A DNA stretch of 64,000 nucleotides, from NCBI GenBank assembly GCA_916700875.1, contig CAKAKS010000031.1:19561380-19625379 (forward strand), given 5' to 3'. The first letter of the stretch is position 1. Each line of letters opens with the position of its first letter. The translations under genes were made by a program, and so were the position numbers. This stretch comes from Sebastes aleutianus. Lineage: Eukaryota > Chordata > Actinopteri > Perciformes > Sebastidae. Shown here piece after piece: positions 10,920 to 22,699 of the stretch. Below the pieces are notes generated by a model that saw only the letters and a list, made by a program, of their open reading frames with translations, searched no databases and was not told the origin of the DNA.

Positions 10920-12290
10920 TGACTTCCTAAGATTTGCAGATGTGTCCGGCCCTCAAGTAGCAGAGGCAGGGTTCAATAGAAATCAATCGGGAAAGGAATC
11001 AAGCTTCCTGATGTCCGATAAACATCAATTACAGATGATTTGGCTCATTATAGCTGCTGTGGCTTCTGCCCTGCCAACTGCAGATAATAATGAAGATCCA
11101 CAGATTGAAACACAGACCTCTTTCTGCGCAATCTATTTAGCAATGCGGATTGAGAAACAGTTCTATTTTTACCTTTACCAAAGAAGTTGATTTCTGACTT
11201 GTTTAGCTATTAACTCAAAAAAGTCACCTGAATGAAATTTGGTGAAGTGTTATTCTCTTTTTCATCCTGTTTCTACCCTGCTGTCATTATTTCTGACATA
11301 TGAGGTCCAGTTGTGGTCTCGACCACTAATGCTCATAATTCATTATTCCTTTTGTGAGGTTTTTGTGACAGCAGAGAGGATAGATTAACCCTTGAGGAGC
11401 AGTAAGGCCCAGTAACACAGAGTGCGTTCTAGCAGCCTGAGGCAGTTTTCAATGAGAGTGAAGTGTTGAATGACACTGAAGGCTTTACAAGATGAAAAAG
11501 ATGTTTTCACTCTTCTCCTGTCTGGCTTCGGCAAGAGTTTGATTGACAGATGGTTCATCCAATCACCTGCCAAGTATTTGTTTTTTTTAAAGTGCCTGCC
11601 CTTTTCCAAACAGTTTCCAATGACGGCTTCTCAGATGGTTCTGTGTAAACAAACCATTTGGCCCGTCAGGTTAGCAGTAAGCCGCTGTTGGTGCAGAATG
11701 ATGATCTGTTTGTGTGGAAGTTCATAATGTTAATTAATCCAAAGTGTGTGCGGCGGTGCATGTACGTGAGCCTCAGTTGTGACTTGTGAATACTTGCAGC
11801 ACCTTCCCTGCCAAGCATCAGCGGTTAAAAGCAATTAAAAAAGGAGGTTTCTCCTGCTTGATTGTTGTAGGTCTGTCAAAGTGGCTCAGTCAACAACTGC
11901 AGAACATTCCTCACAAAATACAGAGCGTGAGCGATGAGTCAGCAGAACGGAGGATGTATTTCTGGGAAGGTCTGCACCTTTTTCATATTTGGGAGTAAGC
12001 TTCTGGTTGGAAAAACAATTAGGCTGAAGACATCAGCAGATATCCAGCATGTAAAAAACGACTCACAAGCCACGGTTCGGAAAACTGTGGTGCTTTGTAA
12101 ACAGTAATAAACTATTCGAAAGCCCTGTTTGACAACATGAGAACAGTTTTTATAAAGTAAATCCTTTAATTGTGATGACTACTAAATGACAAATCCTAAT
12201 GGTTTTCCCTAACAGAGAAGAACAGTGTTTATCACCTTGGGGGACATAGATGATTTAGAGCCATGCTAATGGTGTGGCTCTAGGAATGGC
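10920..12290. other. Intergenic, no gene recognised
   Basis: Short frames on both strands (for example 11470-11727) have no recognisable domain. No repeat was identified by eye. Confidence 0.3.
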
Positions 12291-12294
12291 AATG

Positions 12295-12690
12295 CTGGTT
12301 GGTTGGTCTGTTAGTCTGCCACTTCTGTCCAGACTGAAATATCTCCACAGCTATTCAATGGATTGCCATGTAATTTTGTACAGACCTTCATGGTCCCCAG
12401 ATGATGAATCCTACCAACTTTGGTGATCCCTGACTATTCCTCTAGCGCCATCATGAGGTTGGCATTTTTTGGTTTTGAGTAAAATGTCTGGACAACTATT
12501 GGATGGATTGTCATGACTTTTTGTTCAGACATTCGTGGTCCCCAGAGGTTGAATTGTAAGAGTTTCCTTTTAGCACCACTAGCAGGTCAAAATTTCTATT
12601 TATCAGCATTAGTTGTATTTGTTGGTATTACACCTGCATAAATATCAGCATGTTAACATTGCCATTGTCAGTAAGTTAGCATACCAACCA
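12295..12690 (+). repeat. Interspersed fish repeat of the CCACAGCTATTGGATGG type
   Basis: It contains two diverged internal copies of one module: 'TATTCAATGGATTGCCATG...GACCTTCATGGTCCCCAGA' and 'TATTGGATGGATTGTCATG...GACATTCGTGGTCCCCAGA'. The tail (CACTAGCAGGTCAAA, GCATGTTAACATTGCCATTG) resembles 51470-51590. This motif set is very common in percomorph genomes. It is non-coding. Confidence 0.55.
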
Positions 12691-12785
12691 CCACCATTTT
12701 TACATTTACTTCAGAATAACTACTGAGGACCAAAAACAAACTTTGGACTTTAACCTTAATTTAGTTGTCTTTACAATGATCACTA

Positions 12786-13270
12786 CAGCCTCATAGAGCA
12801 CCCGATTCAACTGTTATCAGGCCATTAAATAGGCATTATCGGTCGCTATAAGCACCATAGATGTGGGTCAATAGGGGCCTACTACGTAGTAAAAGTGAAA
12901 GTAAAACTTAAAAGCAACACGTTCTAACACGTAAAACTGAATGAAGCATTACGTTTTGAACACAAACAAAAAAGGCTTCTTTAGGTTTAGGCAACACAAC
13001 TACAACTTCTTTAGGTGTAGGCAACAAAACCAATTAGTTAAGTTTAGAAGAAAAAATGGTGTTTTGGCTTAAAATAACTACGTTTGTCGATACTACAGCA
13101 CCTTACTTCCGCTTCTGCTCCTGTCATAATTACTATGGTCGCTAGAGGTCGCTGTTGTGATCTTTTATAATACCTAATATTGTGTGTAGTAGGCCCCTAT
13201 TGACCCACATCTATGGTGCTTATAGCGACCAATCAGGCCTATTTAATAGCCTGATATACGGCTGTAGACT
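12786..13270. mobile_element. Long inverted-repeat MITE
   Basis: CGCTATAAGCACCATAGATG with the following GGGTCAATAGGGGCCTA (12844-12880) is repeated in reverse at about 13186-13226. The match continues outward through TATTTAATGGCCTGA-like sequence to GGCTGTAG/CTACAGCC near 13262 and 12786, interrupted by a gap of about 26 bp in one arm. The interior holds the TTAGGTTTAGGCAACA motif frequent in fish MITEs. No coding capacity. Confidence 0.6.
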
Positions 13271-13274
13271 CTTA

Positions 13275-14490
13275 GTCAGCTTTGTAGGCCTTATTTTATT
13301 GTTGACAAATGGTTTTACTGGACTTAACTAACACTGATGAATCTGAAAGGTTAATTATGAGTCATGATGTCGGGAAGATTTTCTAGAGTAAGTGGCATTA
13401 AGCTCCATACTGTAAACTATTTCCAACAGATAGAAATACCTACCGCAGTGTGTATTTTCCTGTCTGACATCCATGCTCCACAAACTCTTTGCCATAATGC
13501 TTCAAGTCCTTGGCATTAAATACAAAAGCCTTTTAAAATTATGACAAATTACAAGGAGAGCCTTTTGGCATTTACTTACCTCATAATAGTACGCAATTCA
13601 GATAAACGTTTTATGGGAAGGTGTTTAGTTTTACCGATAACTGTGGGGAGCAACATCTGGAAACAGTTAAACGAGAGGCAACTGTTTTTTAATCAGTTGT
13701 TGGTTATATGTTGTTTTTAATTTAACTTATCACGAAGATTATCAGTCTGACGAATCTCAAATACTTCCCTGAGATAATTCCCAAGAGTTTTTTTGTATTA
13801 TAGTATAGTAAAATACCACATTTTAATCATTGAGAGACGAATAAAACACCGGCCCTGAAGAACATTCTTGGTATATACTCTGTAATAAAGTGTGGTATAA
13901 TAATGGCTGTTGAAAAATGTGATCATTTCTGTGAATTGGATTCATAATTTCAATGTTTTTTCCTACTCAACCCATAGAGAAGGAGGACTACATCCTTGTA
14001 TTTGTGGCGTATTACTGTGGGAGAATAAATACTACAGTTATAGAAACAAAAGTTGAAGATAACCACTTGGCTCGTAGTTGGAGAATCTTAGGGATATTGT
14101 GTTTTTTTCCCCAGAAATAAATACAATACTACTGCTACGATAATGCTACTGTATTTGTAGAAAAAGGGTCATATTATGTTTGTTTGTTTTTTGAGGATTT
14201 TCATACAACATTACTTGTGAATACAGTTTTGTTGTACCTCAAGGATACAACCAAATCTGCAAGCAAATCAGCTTTCGGTATCATATTAGCCAAAATGCTT
14301 CTTTAGCTGCCAAACTCCACATACATGTGCCAAATTTTATTTACTGGACTAAAAGGCACAAAATATACAAAGTGACATATAGTTTATAGTAACTGCTGTT
14401 AAAGGAGCAGCGATTTGTCTCATTGTACTTGTTTGTAAGCGAATAGCATCAGCTGCTGGTTCCCTTGGTTTGGAAGTTTTAGCTTATTGA
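13275..14490. other. Intergenic, no gene recognised
   Basis: AT-rich with no frame longer than 60 codons of interest and no clear repeat boundary. Confidence 0.35.
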
Positions 14491-14698
14491 GTTACGATAC
14501 GATACGATACGATATGGTATGGTTACGATACGATAAGATCCGATGCGATACGGTATGGTTACGATACGATACGATACGATACGATACGATACGATACGAT
14601 ACGATACGATACGATACGATACGATACGATACGATACGATACGATATGGTTACGATACAATACGATACGATACGATACGATACGATACGATACGATAC
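14491..14698. repeat. (ACGAT)n pentanucleotide satellite, about 200 bp
   Basis: ATACG units run almost without break from about 14494 to 14698. Three degenerate interruptions (TATGGT/TTACG, AAGATCCGATGCGATACGG) fall in the first half and one lies at 14645-14670. It directly abuts the 3' end of a minus-strand LINE-like element, so it is best read as that element's expanded tail repeat. Confidence 0.85.
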
Positions 14699-14985
14699 AC
14701 TTTATTGTCCCCTTGGGGAAATTTGTCTTGGACTCAGTGCTAGACACTATCAGCTGCCTCCACAGCAGCATCAATAAATAGAAACATTAAAAACATTAAA
14801 AACAAACAACAATCCACATGTAAACAGAGAAACACATAACAATGTAAACCACAAACAACATATTATATTGCACATTACCCATATTGCACAAGATCTATAT
14901 AAAACAGCATAAACAAGAGATAAAAAATAAGAATAAGAACACCATGACGCTATTGCACAACCCTACAGCCTCAAGAAACATGATT
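14699..14985 (-). mobile_element. 3' end of an RTE/Expander-like LINE, minus strand
   Basis: Read on the minus strand, it ends in CCCCAAGGGGACAATAAAGTG next to the pentamer array. The body has the motifs GCACATTACCCATATTGCAC and AATGTAAACCACAAACAACA typical of fish non-LTR 3' UTRs. A similar terminus (TTTATTTATCCCCAAGGGGG) occurs at 39951-39970, and a third (TTTATTGATCCCTGAGGGGG) at 18851-18870. No ORF remains here. The family name is inferred from the terminus. Confidence 0.55.
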
Positions 14986-15459
14986 TAAATTTTTTAATTT
15001 TGAGTTAAAGTCTCCTCCGATTAACTACAGTTAAACTGATAATAAAACTTGACATTAAACCTCTAATTATTACATAACCGCAGCAAAAGCCTTTATCAAT
15101 TTGTATTACACTTAATAATAAACGCTTGGCCCAACATTGCTCCAGTTAATTGAGGGATTAAAAGGCACTTTGTATCCTCTCCAAGGGGAGGCTTTGTAAG
15201 GCTTTCTTGCCTCGCCTTGCCTGTCGTTTCTTCCGGAAGAATAGCACTATTAATAGCCGAGGAACAGCAGGAGAAAGGTTAGCTATCCATTGAAACTGTC
15301 TTGGACTTAAAAGGGTGGAAAGTACAGCTTGGCTGTCTGATTCATGCTACGAGCTACTGAGTCCCCTTTCCCCCGGAACAATTCCATTTAGGACGATAAG
15401 GCTCTTAAGAAGCCTCCGGACAGTTGAACTCGGTGAATGGGGGTTAAATGAGCGTGATA

Positions 15460-16245
15460 TTTCTTGAGTGGGGATTTAAAGCTTAAAGCTTTCTTTCACC
15501 TCAGGAACATAGCGAAGGTACGATCATTCATAAAACAAAATGATGCTGAGAAGCTAATTCATGCTTTCATATCCAGCCGGTTGGACTACTGTAATGCACT
15601 CTTCGCTGGTCTTCCCAAGAAAACCACTGGAAGACTCCAGCTCATTCAAAACTCTGCAGCTAGATTATTAACAAAAACTAAAAGGAGAGAACACATCAGT
15701 CCAGTCCTAGCTACTTTACACTGGCTGCCTGTTACTTTCAGAATTGACTTCAAGGTCCTCCTCCTCACATACAAAGCACTAACTGGACAAGGACCTAGCT
15801 ACATTGCTAACTCCCTTACAAACTACACACCAGCGAGAACACTGCGATCATCAGATGCAGGTCTATTAGAGGTCACCAGAAGCAGTCGTAAGAAGATTGG
15901 TGATGCGGCCTTTGTCAACTATGCCCCAAAATTATGGAACGCACTACCCATAAATATTAGGGAAGCAAACACGCTAGACATTTTCAAAAGACATCTTAAA
16001 ACCTATCTTTTTACCAGCGCATTTTCTCTGTAACTTGCACTACGAATTTTATCCTGCACTATTTATATTTTACTATTTCTACTGTTCTAAAATGTTTTAT
16101 TATTTTTATCATGATTTTGTTGACTCCATGCACTGCTCTTGCTGCTTGTTTTTAATTTATTTTATGTAAAGCACTTTGAACTGCAACTCCTGTATGAAAT
16201 GTGCTATATAAATAAAGTCTTACTTACTTACTTACTTACTTAAAA
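15460..16245 (+). mobile_element. 5'-truncated L2/Maui-like LINE
   Basis: It holds the C-terminal part of the reverse-transcriptase ORF (15464-16033) and a 3' UTR that includes GCACTTTGAACTGCAACTCC and GTGCTATATAAATAAAG, then a (CTTA)n tail at about 16210-16242. This 3' end and the short-repeat tail are the hallmark of fish L2-clade elements. The 5' half, including endonuclease and RT catalytic core, is absent, as usual for dead-on-arrival copies. Confidence 0.85.
15464..16033 (+). pseudogene. C-terminal fragment of L2-type LINE ORF2 (reverse transcriptase)
   Basis: A 189-codon open frame. It begins mid-protein with LKAFFHLRNIAKVRSFI, then has HAFISSRLDYCNALFAGLP, a block reading RLQLIQNSAARLLT, and ATLHWLPVTFRIDFKVLLLTYKAL. 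It ends WNALPINIREANTLDIFKRHLKTYLF followed by TAA. These are the thumb and C-terminal blocks of L2/CR1-clade reverse transcriptases. The YxDD catalytic motif lies upstream and is missing. The frame is intact, so the copy is probably young, but it cannot make an active enzyme. The ATG-like start is not meaningful. Confidence 0.85.
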
Positions 16246-16249
16246 GAAA

Positions 16250-18235
16250 GAAATAGAATTACAGCAGTTTTGGAGGACAATAAATGCAAAGAAAATTAGA
16301 ATCATGGACCGCAGAGACACACTGTCAATGTAGAGTCCATTTTCCTACATGGTGTAACACAAGGTACAGGGCTGGATAAACAATATCCTGTAGATGTACA
16401 TGAGATTAATGCATCAGAGCTAAAATTACAGAACTATAACAAAAGGAGCATAGTTTCACAGGTTGTGAAATGTGAGAAAGTCATGATTAATTCAAGCATG
16501 CAGGGTTCAACGTCAATGTTTTTTTTTAACTGGCCCTGTCGGGCAAGTGGGTCAGAAATCTGCTTAACCCAGAGCCAATTTCTGCTTGCCCCTATACAAC
16601 TTGTTTTATTTATTAGTGGTTATCAAATAACAACAAAGACTAAATTTACATGCATTTGCATTTACATTACACAATACAGACTACATGGCGTGAAATGATA
16701 CCCCAAAAGCAAGAACAGCGTTCTTATTGCGCACAAAATTACTTGCAATTTGCTGCATCATTCATACACTATTTGGTGAGATTGGACTGAACATATATTC
16801 AGTATTACAATGGAGAAATTAGCACATAATCAACAGTACCCTACTGTGGCACTAAAACCATTTAACCAAAGTGTTGACTTGATGGAACCCAGAACATTTT
16901 CCATGGCTTACCGTAGCAAGACGCTGAGTGGAGAATGGATGTTGTCTCTGGCTGCTTTACTGTGACGTTCATCTCACAAACTGTATTTTATATTCATACC
17001 AGTGTAAGTAATGTGTAGATAAGCTATTAAATGTAGTATGGGTCAAAGGATCGGGATATTGGAAAGCTTTGTAAGTACTGAAGTACCATTTAGCTGTTGT
17101 TTCAGCACCAATATATTATTATGACTGTCTTTTCTTGATTTATTATTTTGCATTTGCCTCTGTATTTCTGTTCTATTGCTTTCATATGAATTATTCTGAA
17201 AGTTACAGAGCCCCTGAAGTCTTGCAAACATTTATTTTTTTATCTTGTACCCACAAATGATTACATTCATATCTTGTGCTCTCGAGGTGCAAAATAATTT
17301 ATAAATAAATCATGTTTTGGGACTTTAGGGGCCCTGTAGAAAACAATAGAAAAGAATAAGAAAAGTATGCAAAGAGAAGAAAAATGAAAAACCCACAAAT
17401 AAATAAATGTACTCCAAAGTAGGGGCTGGTGGCTCAACACATGTTTTGATAATTTAACATATTTACAGCTGATGATAAGAGTGAATGATAAATGTAACAT
17501 GATGCATGTTGGTGCACCGACGGAAACAATCAGACAAATGAATTATTACACACCTTTTGAATCTTGATCAGCTCCTGATTTACAAAGCAGAATTGGTGGT
17601 ACTTTACCATTACAGAGGAGAGCAGGGAGGGTTTTAACATGCTAATATTTTGGACAGAGAGACTACTCAAGCTGTGGTAATGAAGGCCTGCGATTGTCTG
17701 AAATGGCTTAAACAGCTGAGCTGACGCAGTGAAAGGAGGTGAACACATGAAGGCTAATTATAGCAGGAAAGGAGTCATCTGTGTATGGTTCCTGCACATT
17801 TTGTTTGCTCAACACTGCTCGTTTTGCACGGTTTACAACAAATGGCTTTCACCCTCAATGGGGTACCTTGGAGAGCAAAAAAAAGAACATCTGGAACCTA
17901 TTTTTGGCAGAGTGATTATTCTGTCTGGGCTGTCAAGATAAAATCAGTGCATTGTTTTACCAAATTGCAACTACGCTATTTTTTTATTTATTCCCCTGAG
18001 ACATTCAGTCTAGCTTACTTGTGAAACTGCATAAAACTATATGCTACATCTTATACTGGAGCAAGGATTGGCTAGGAACAGTTCCTATACCATCAATATT
18101 TTTTTTTTTTACTTCAGTTGAGTTAGTAATCACAAATATGAAGATGCATTGTGTGATCTTTGAGGATGCAGAAATTAAAGATTGTGAGAAATTGTATAAG
18201 TAGAGTGAAGATACTCGTAGCATATGAAACTAAAA
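16250..18235. other. Intergenic, no gene recognised
   Basis: AT-rich, with short frames only. No splice-supported exon and no repeat was recognised by eye, apart from homopolymer runs. Confidence 0.35.
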
Positions 18236-18237
18236 AA

Positions 18238-18400
18238 CCAAAGGACTTCATTGGTCCCAACCATGTCGTGGTAGCTTGTCGGGAAGAGCGCTAAATAACA
18301 CTCAAAAGTTACGCTAAGTTTTGGTGACCTCTGACCTCAAGATATCTTAATGAAAATGGGTTCTATGGGTACCCACGAGTCTCCCCTTTACAGACATAGC
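18238..18400 (-). mobile_element. Copy B (partial) of the GGGCTGTCAA-end element
   Basis: The reverse complement matches 22340-22545: AAAGGGGAGACTCGTGGGTA, CCATAGAACCCATTTTCATT and the ACATGGTTGG-type block, in the same order. Both ends of the element are missing. Confidence 0.6.
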
Positions 18401-18749
18401 TAACGTTCTCAGATGCAGTGACACCAAATGGAGCAGTTTTTGAAATGAAAAAGTGATGCTCTGTGTCTACTAGATTCTAGAGTAACATGCGCATCCCATC
18501 GTAGCAGAGGCACTTGCTTTGGTTGCCACATCAGCATCTGTACAACCACACATTTCCACACCACTAATTCTGTCTTCCAGCTTCTCTTTTCCAAAACTGA
18601 ATACCTCCTGTATGTGTTTCAGATTAAAAGACTATCAGTTAGGCCTTTAGTCTTTTTTCCTGAAGAATTTTCTTAGATTTCTGAAAATTATTAAGAACAT
18701 AATCCATCCTAAAGATTTTGTGACGAGGCAATTGGTGCTTAATTGAGGC

Positions 18750-19085
18750 AAAAAAAAAAAAAAAAAAATCTCAGCCCAAACGTAGTTAACCCTTGACAAA
18801 TGAAGCAGGACACAGTGGAAAACTGTGGTCAGCGTATGCCTCCGCCGCACTTTATTGATCCCTGAGGGGGATGTGCACTTCCTCCCTTCCACGGAGGCTG
18901 AGAGCACAGGAGGAGGACAGGGGTCGGTCAGACCACAGAGACTCCACACTGAGAGGGGATCAGCTTTTAGCCTGAGGACTGTTGTGCAGCGAAAACACTT
19001 GGGGCCAACAGGAAGTGATTTGTAGATCACATGTGGCAGGTCTCCAATCTGATCCTGGTGTGGCTCTAGACCTTTAAATGGACAC
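18750..19085 (-). repeat. Poly(A) tract and LINE-end-like sequence
   Basis: A run of 18-19 A residues at 18751-18769 is followed by CACTTTATTGATCCCTGAGG (18849-18868), which resembles the terminus of RTE-like LINEs in minus orientation. The GC-rich following part (18870-19020) gives the 146-codon minus frame 18647-19087. I see no RT motifs in it, so only the LINE-like end is supported. Confidence 0.35.
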
Positions 19086-19089
19086 AATT

Positions 19090-21955
19090 ATACACATACA
19101 TTCCCACATATATAGCCTGTGTGCACCGTGAGTAGAAAGTCTGTATATCCATCCTACACATAGTAGATTAAGAAATCAATATCTGTGCTCCTTTTTCTCT
19201 TTACAAAAGACATGTTAGAATATAGATAATATAGATAGTATAAAAACTGATTCATAACAATTTCATATAGACGTCTAAGAGATAAAAGGCATCTAGTGGC
19301 GTTGATATTTCACAGTGAGTTATGCTGAGTTCACAGAACTAATTTTTTAGAGAAGGCATATTTGATCAGATGGAGTGCATTTTATTTTAAGGTGAACATC
19401 TGCTCCACCATCTGTCTCAAGCCGTAAACATATCACTTAATCTCTAGATTTATTGCATTAAGAGCACTGATAATGACCGGCTCCATGTGAATGAAACCTG
19501 ATACTGAAATCTAATTAGGAGCCATCTCAATTCTTTGTTCCCTAATACGATCAGTCTGATAGTTTGGTCAACCGGTTACATGGCATCTGGCGCCAAAGGG
19601 CTCTCCGATGTCCAGCGCTAATTGAATTCCCCTCAGTCAGTTTAAATAATCAGCGTAACAGCTCAACATGCTGTAGCTTGACTAGCTGTTAATCACCAGA
19701 GACCGAAGGCGGCTCTGATGTTTTTCGACAATTACGTCTAGAGCAAGATATGTTTGAATGCTCAATCTTTCAGGAATCTCTGCAGTTTTAAATAGACTGC
19801 ACTTACAGAGGTAGCTCTTTTCTATCACGACAAAGTGCTTCACAATGTATCCCATTCACACACCAATGGCACCTCCGTCGCCGTGCAAAGCACAGCCCTG
19901 CCTTTCAGGAGCAATTTGGGGGTTAAGTGTAGAGGTGTTCGGTACATTTTCCAACAAATCTTTAACACTGAAGCGCCATTGTCACTGAATGAATCAGTAG
20001 CTTTTGACGGTGGAGCTCCTCTCATTGGTGGAGAGCGCTATTGTCAGCTTAGCTGTAATATACTGTACAATGCGTTAACTCCTCATTACCAGCTGCATCA
20101 GCCGCCACATCGCGGCGCTTATATGTATGTCTGTGGACAGATTTTGTCATCGTAATAGCGTCACGGAACACCCACTTTACGTCCTTCACGATTTGACGTC
20201 CGCAGCTGGTGTCAACCCATCGCAGAATGGTCTCTAGTTAGACTGTGAAGCAACAGAAACAATCATGAAGTGATAACAAATACTTGGGTGCTGAGTTATT
20301 AACCTTGTAAACAGGGTTTGTACAAGACTAGTTTGTACTGAACTGAACAGACAGGTATTGATGCGTGAAACATAGACATGCATACACGGGCACAAAATCA
20401 ATTTGTATGTAATACACGTAATTGTGAACCGGGAAGTACAAAGAGCGATGACCGCCATGTAGGGAGGAGGTCGGGATGGATGGAGGGGTCAAAAAACACA
20501 GGACTTTCGTCCAGGAGACCGGTTTTCGTGTCCTCGTAGCATTTTGCTCAAAGCAACGCTGTGGTTATGCTAGCAGAAGTCAGGACTTTGGGCTTGTGTC
20601 ATTTTAAAGTGATGTTGTAGAATTAGCTAATGCACTATGGCAGCCAGAGACCCTGATAACACTTCTGACTTATTTCACAGTGTGCTATGACACAGTGTTT
20701 TTGTGGTATTTGCCTCTATATGCCTACACCATAGTCAGAGGCCCCTCGGACACTGACCCTGTTTGCCCAGTACTCCATCCATCCTCCATCCTTACTTGAG
20801 TATCCCACAGATATGAGAGCAGTGACACGCCAGATGTTAGCTTGTGCTAGTGATTTGAAGATGTTTCCAAGTTTTGTGAAACCCTTTGCCCAGAGGGCGA
20901 GAGACATGCAGAGTGACAGGGAGACAGAGAGACTCTTGGCAACAGGGTTACTTTCTTCTCTCTTGACTTTGTTGCTGACTGTGATGATTTTCCGCTGTGT
21001 TTTAGTGTTTTTGCTGCGCATTATACGAGCTGAACTTCCCAGAAATGAGACACAAGCAGACCAGCTGGAGAGCGGAAATACCTCACGCTTCGCTGAAAAC
21101 ATGCATGACGTATCTCATGTGCTTTTTAAAGTGCGATTGGCGCCTGTATTTTGACGTGATTGTCCAAGTTAAATTCTTTTTTCTTTCATTTTCATAGCCT
21201 CTCACAAGGGGTCCCTGGGTTCACAATGGCACAACTAGGAGTACAACGGGAATACATCTGAACTCAAGTGGTATTTATGGAGGTTGTTATAAAGCGGTAA
21301 CTCGTCGACACAAGTCGTCGGAACAGGACAATGAACAGTCGCCCTCCTGGAGAGATCGGATAATGACTGTACGTGCTGCTCGTGTCCGTTGAGTCAATTC
21401 AATCAGACTTTCCTCCACTTCACCTTCTCTCACATCTCACACTGTGGTTTTGGCATTCAGAAGCCTGTCAGTAGTAACGGCTGCATTTTACTGTGGATCA
21501 CTTCAATCTGAATTTCCATACATGTATTCTCTCCTGGCAGTCTGTCAGTATCAGGCTGATGAAAACCACCAGTTATGGGGAGGATGGTGTGAAATCTGCT
21601 GTCTTTGTCAGCGGTCCGTCCATCCAAACATTACTGCTTTTCAATCTTTTCAAGAAGTGGAAATGTGTGTTTCATAACATACAATTAGACATTAAACATT
21701 TTGCTCCCTGAATAGTTCAACATTCTGGGAAATCTGTAGTTGTATTGTAGTGGTCCATAACTGGGTCAATTAGGAGGTTCAATGGGACCTTTAGGTCATT
21801 ATAGTCTTCCTTTAGGAGGTTCTAAGAAGAGGTGCGTGAAATATGATTGGCCTCCTTAGCCATTGGGCTAGAGTAGGGAAGAACTGGGTTTGTCGTCACA
21901 TGGATTGGTTGTCAGATTCATTTGATCTCGATCCCCAGAGGACGCTGTTAAAAAA
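19090..21955. other. Intergenic, no gene recognised
   Basis: Several frames of 60-130 codons (for example 19835-20155, 20716-21102, 20813-21154) overlap each other on opposite strands and have no domain. A short AAAGTGCTTCACAATGTATC / CCATTCACACACCA motif near 19830-19865 resembles the 3' part of a fish LINE or SINE. Confidence 0.3.
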
Positions 21956-21959
21956 TGTT

Positions 21960-22692
21960 GGTACTTTAATCGTGATTGATCGCATGACTGTCCATAGTCA
22001 ATCGTGATTGATGACTCATTTTTTATCCGTTTAAAATGTATCTTAAAGGGAGATTTGTCAAGTATTTAATACTCTTATCAACATGGGAGTGGGCGAATAC
22101 GCTTGCTTTATGCAAATGTATGTATATATCTATTATTGGAAATCAATTAACAACACAAAACAATGATAAATATTGTCAAGAAACCCTCACAGGTACTGTA
22201 TTTAGCATAAATAGAATTTGCTCAAATCATAACATAGCAAACTCAAGCCCAACAGGCAACAACAGCTGTCAGTGTGTCAGTGTGTCAGTGTGCTGACTTG
22301 ACTATGTCTTGCCCAAAACTGCATGTGATTATCATAAAGTGGGCATGTCTGTAAAGGGGAGACTCGTGGGTACCCATAGAACCCATTTTCATTCACATAT
22401 CTTGAGGTCAGAGGTCAAGGGACCCCTTTGAAAATGGCCACGACAGTTTTTCCTCTCCAAAATTTTGCACAAGTTTGGAGCGTTATTTAACCTCCTTCGA
22501 GACAAGCTAATATGACATGGTTGGTACCAATGGATTCTTTCGGTTTTGTAGAAAATCAAATGAGCAACCTAAACCCTAAAAAACGCAAGTTGCGTTAATG
22601 CGTTAAAGAAATTAGTAGCGTTTAAACACATTTACGTTAATGCGTTATTATCGCGTTATTGCGTTATTATCGCGTTAACTTTGACAGCCCTA
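21960..22692 (+). mobile_element. Copy C, most complete GGGCTGTCAA-end element
   Basis: About 730 bp. The right end is GTTAACTTTGACAGCCCTAG (22673-22692), preceded by the GCGTTATTATCGCG repeats (22640-22672). The left part matches the 5' end of copy E (46151). Internal blocks are shared with copies A, B, D, E and F. TTAATGCGTTAA-like stretches and the CAGCCCTA terminus are typical of a common fish non-autonomous DNA transposon. It has no transposase. The peptide-like frame at 22036-22296 is repeat-derived. Confidence 0.7.
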
Positions 22693-22699
22693 GTTATTA

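Noticed and set aside
14487..14777. Tyr/Asp/Ile/Arg repeat proteins on both strands
   Set aside because: They are translations of the ATACG pentamer array.
18647..19087. 146-codon minus frame
   Set aside because: It crosses a poly(A)/poly(T) tract and a LINE-end-like motif and lacks reverse-transcriptase blocks or other domains.
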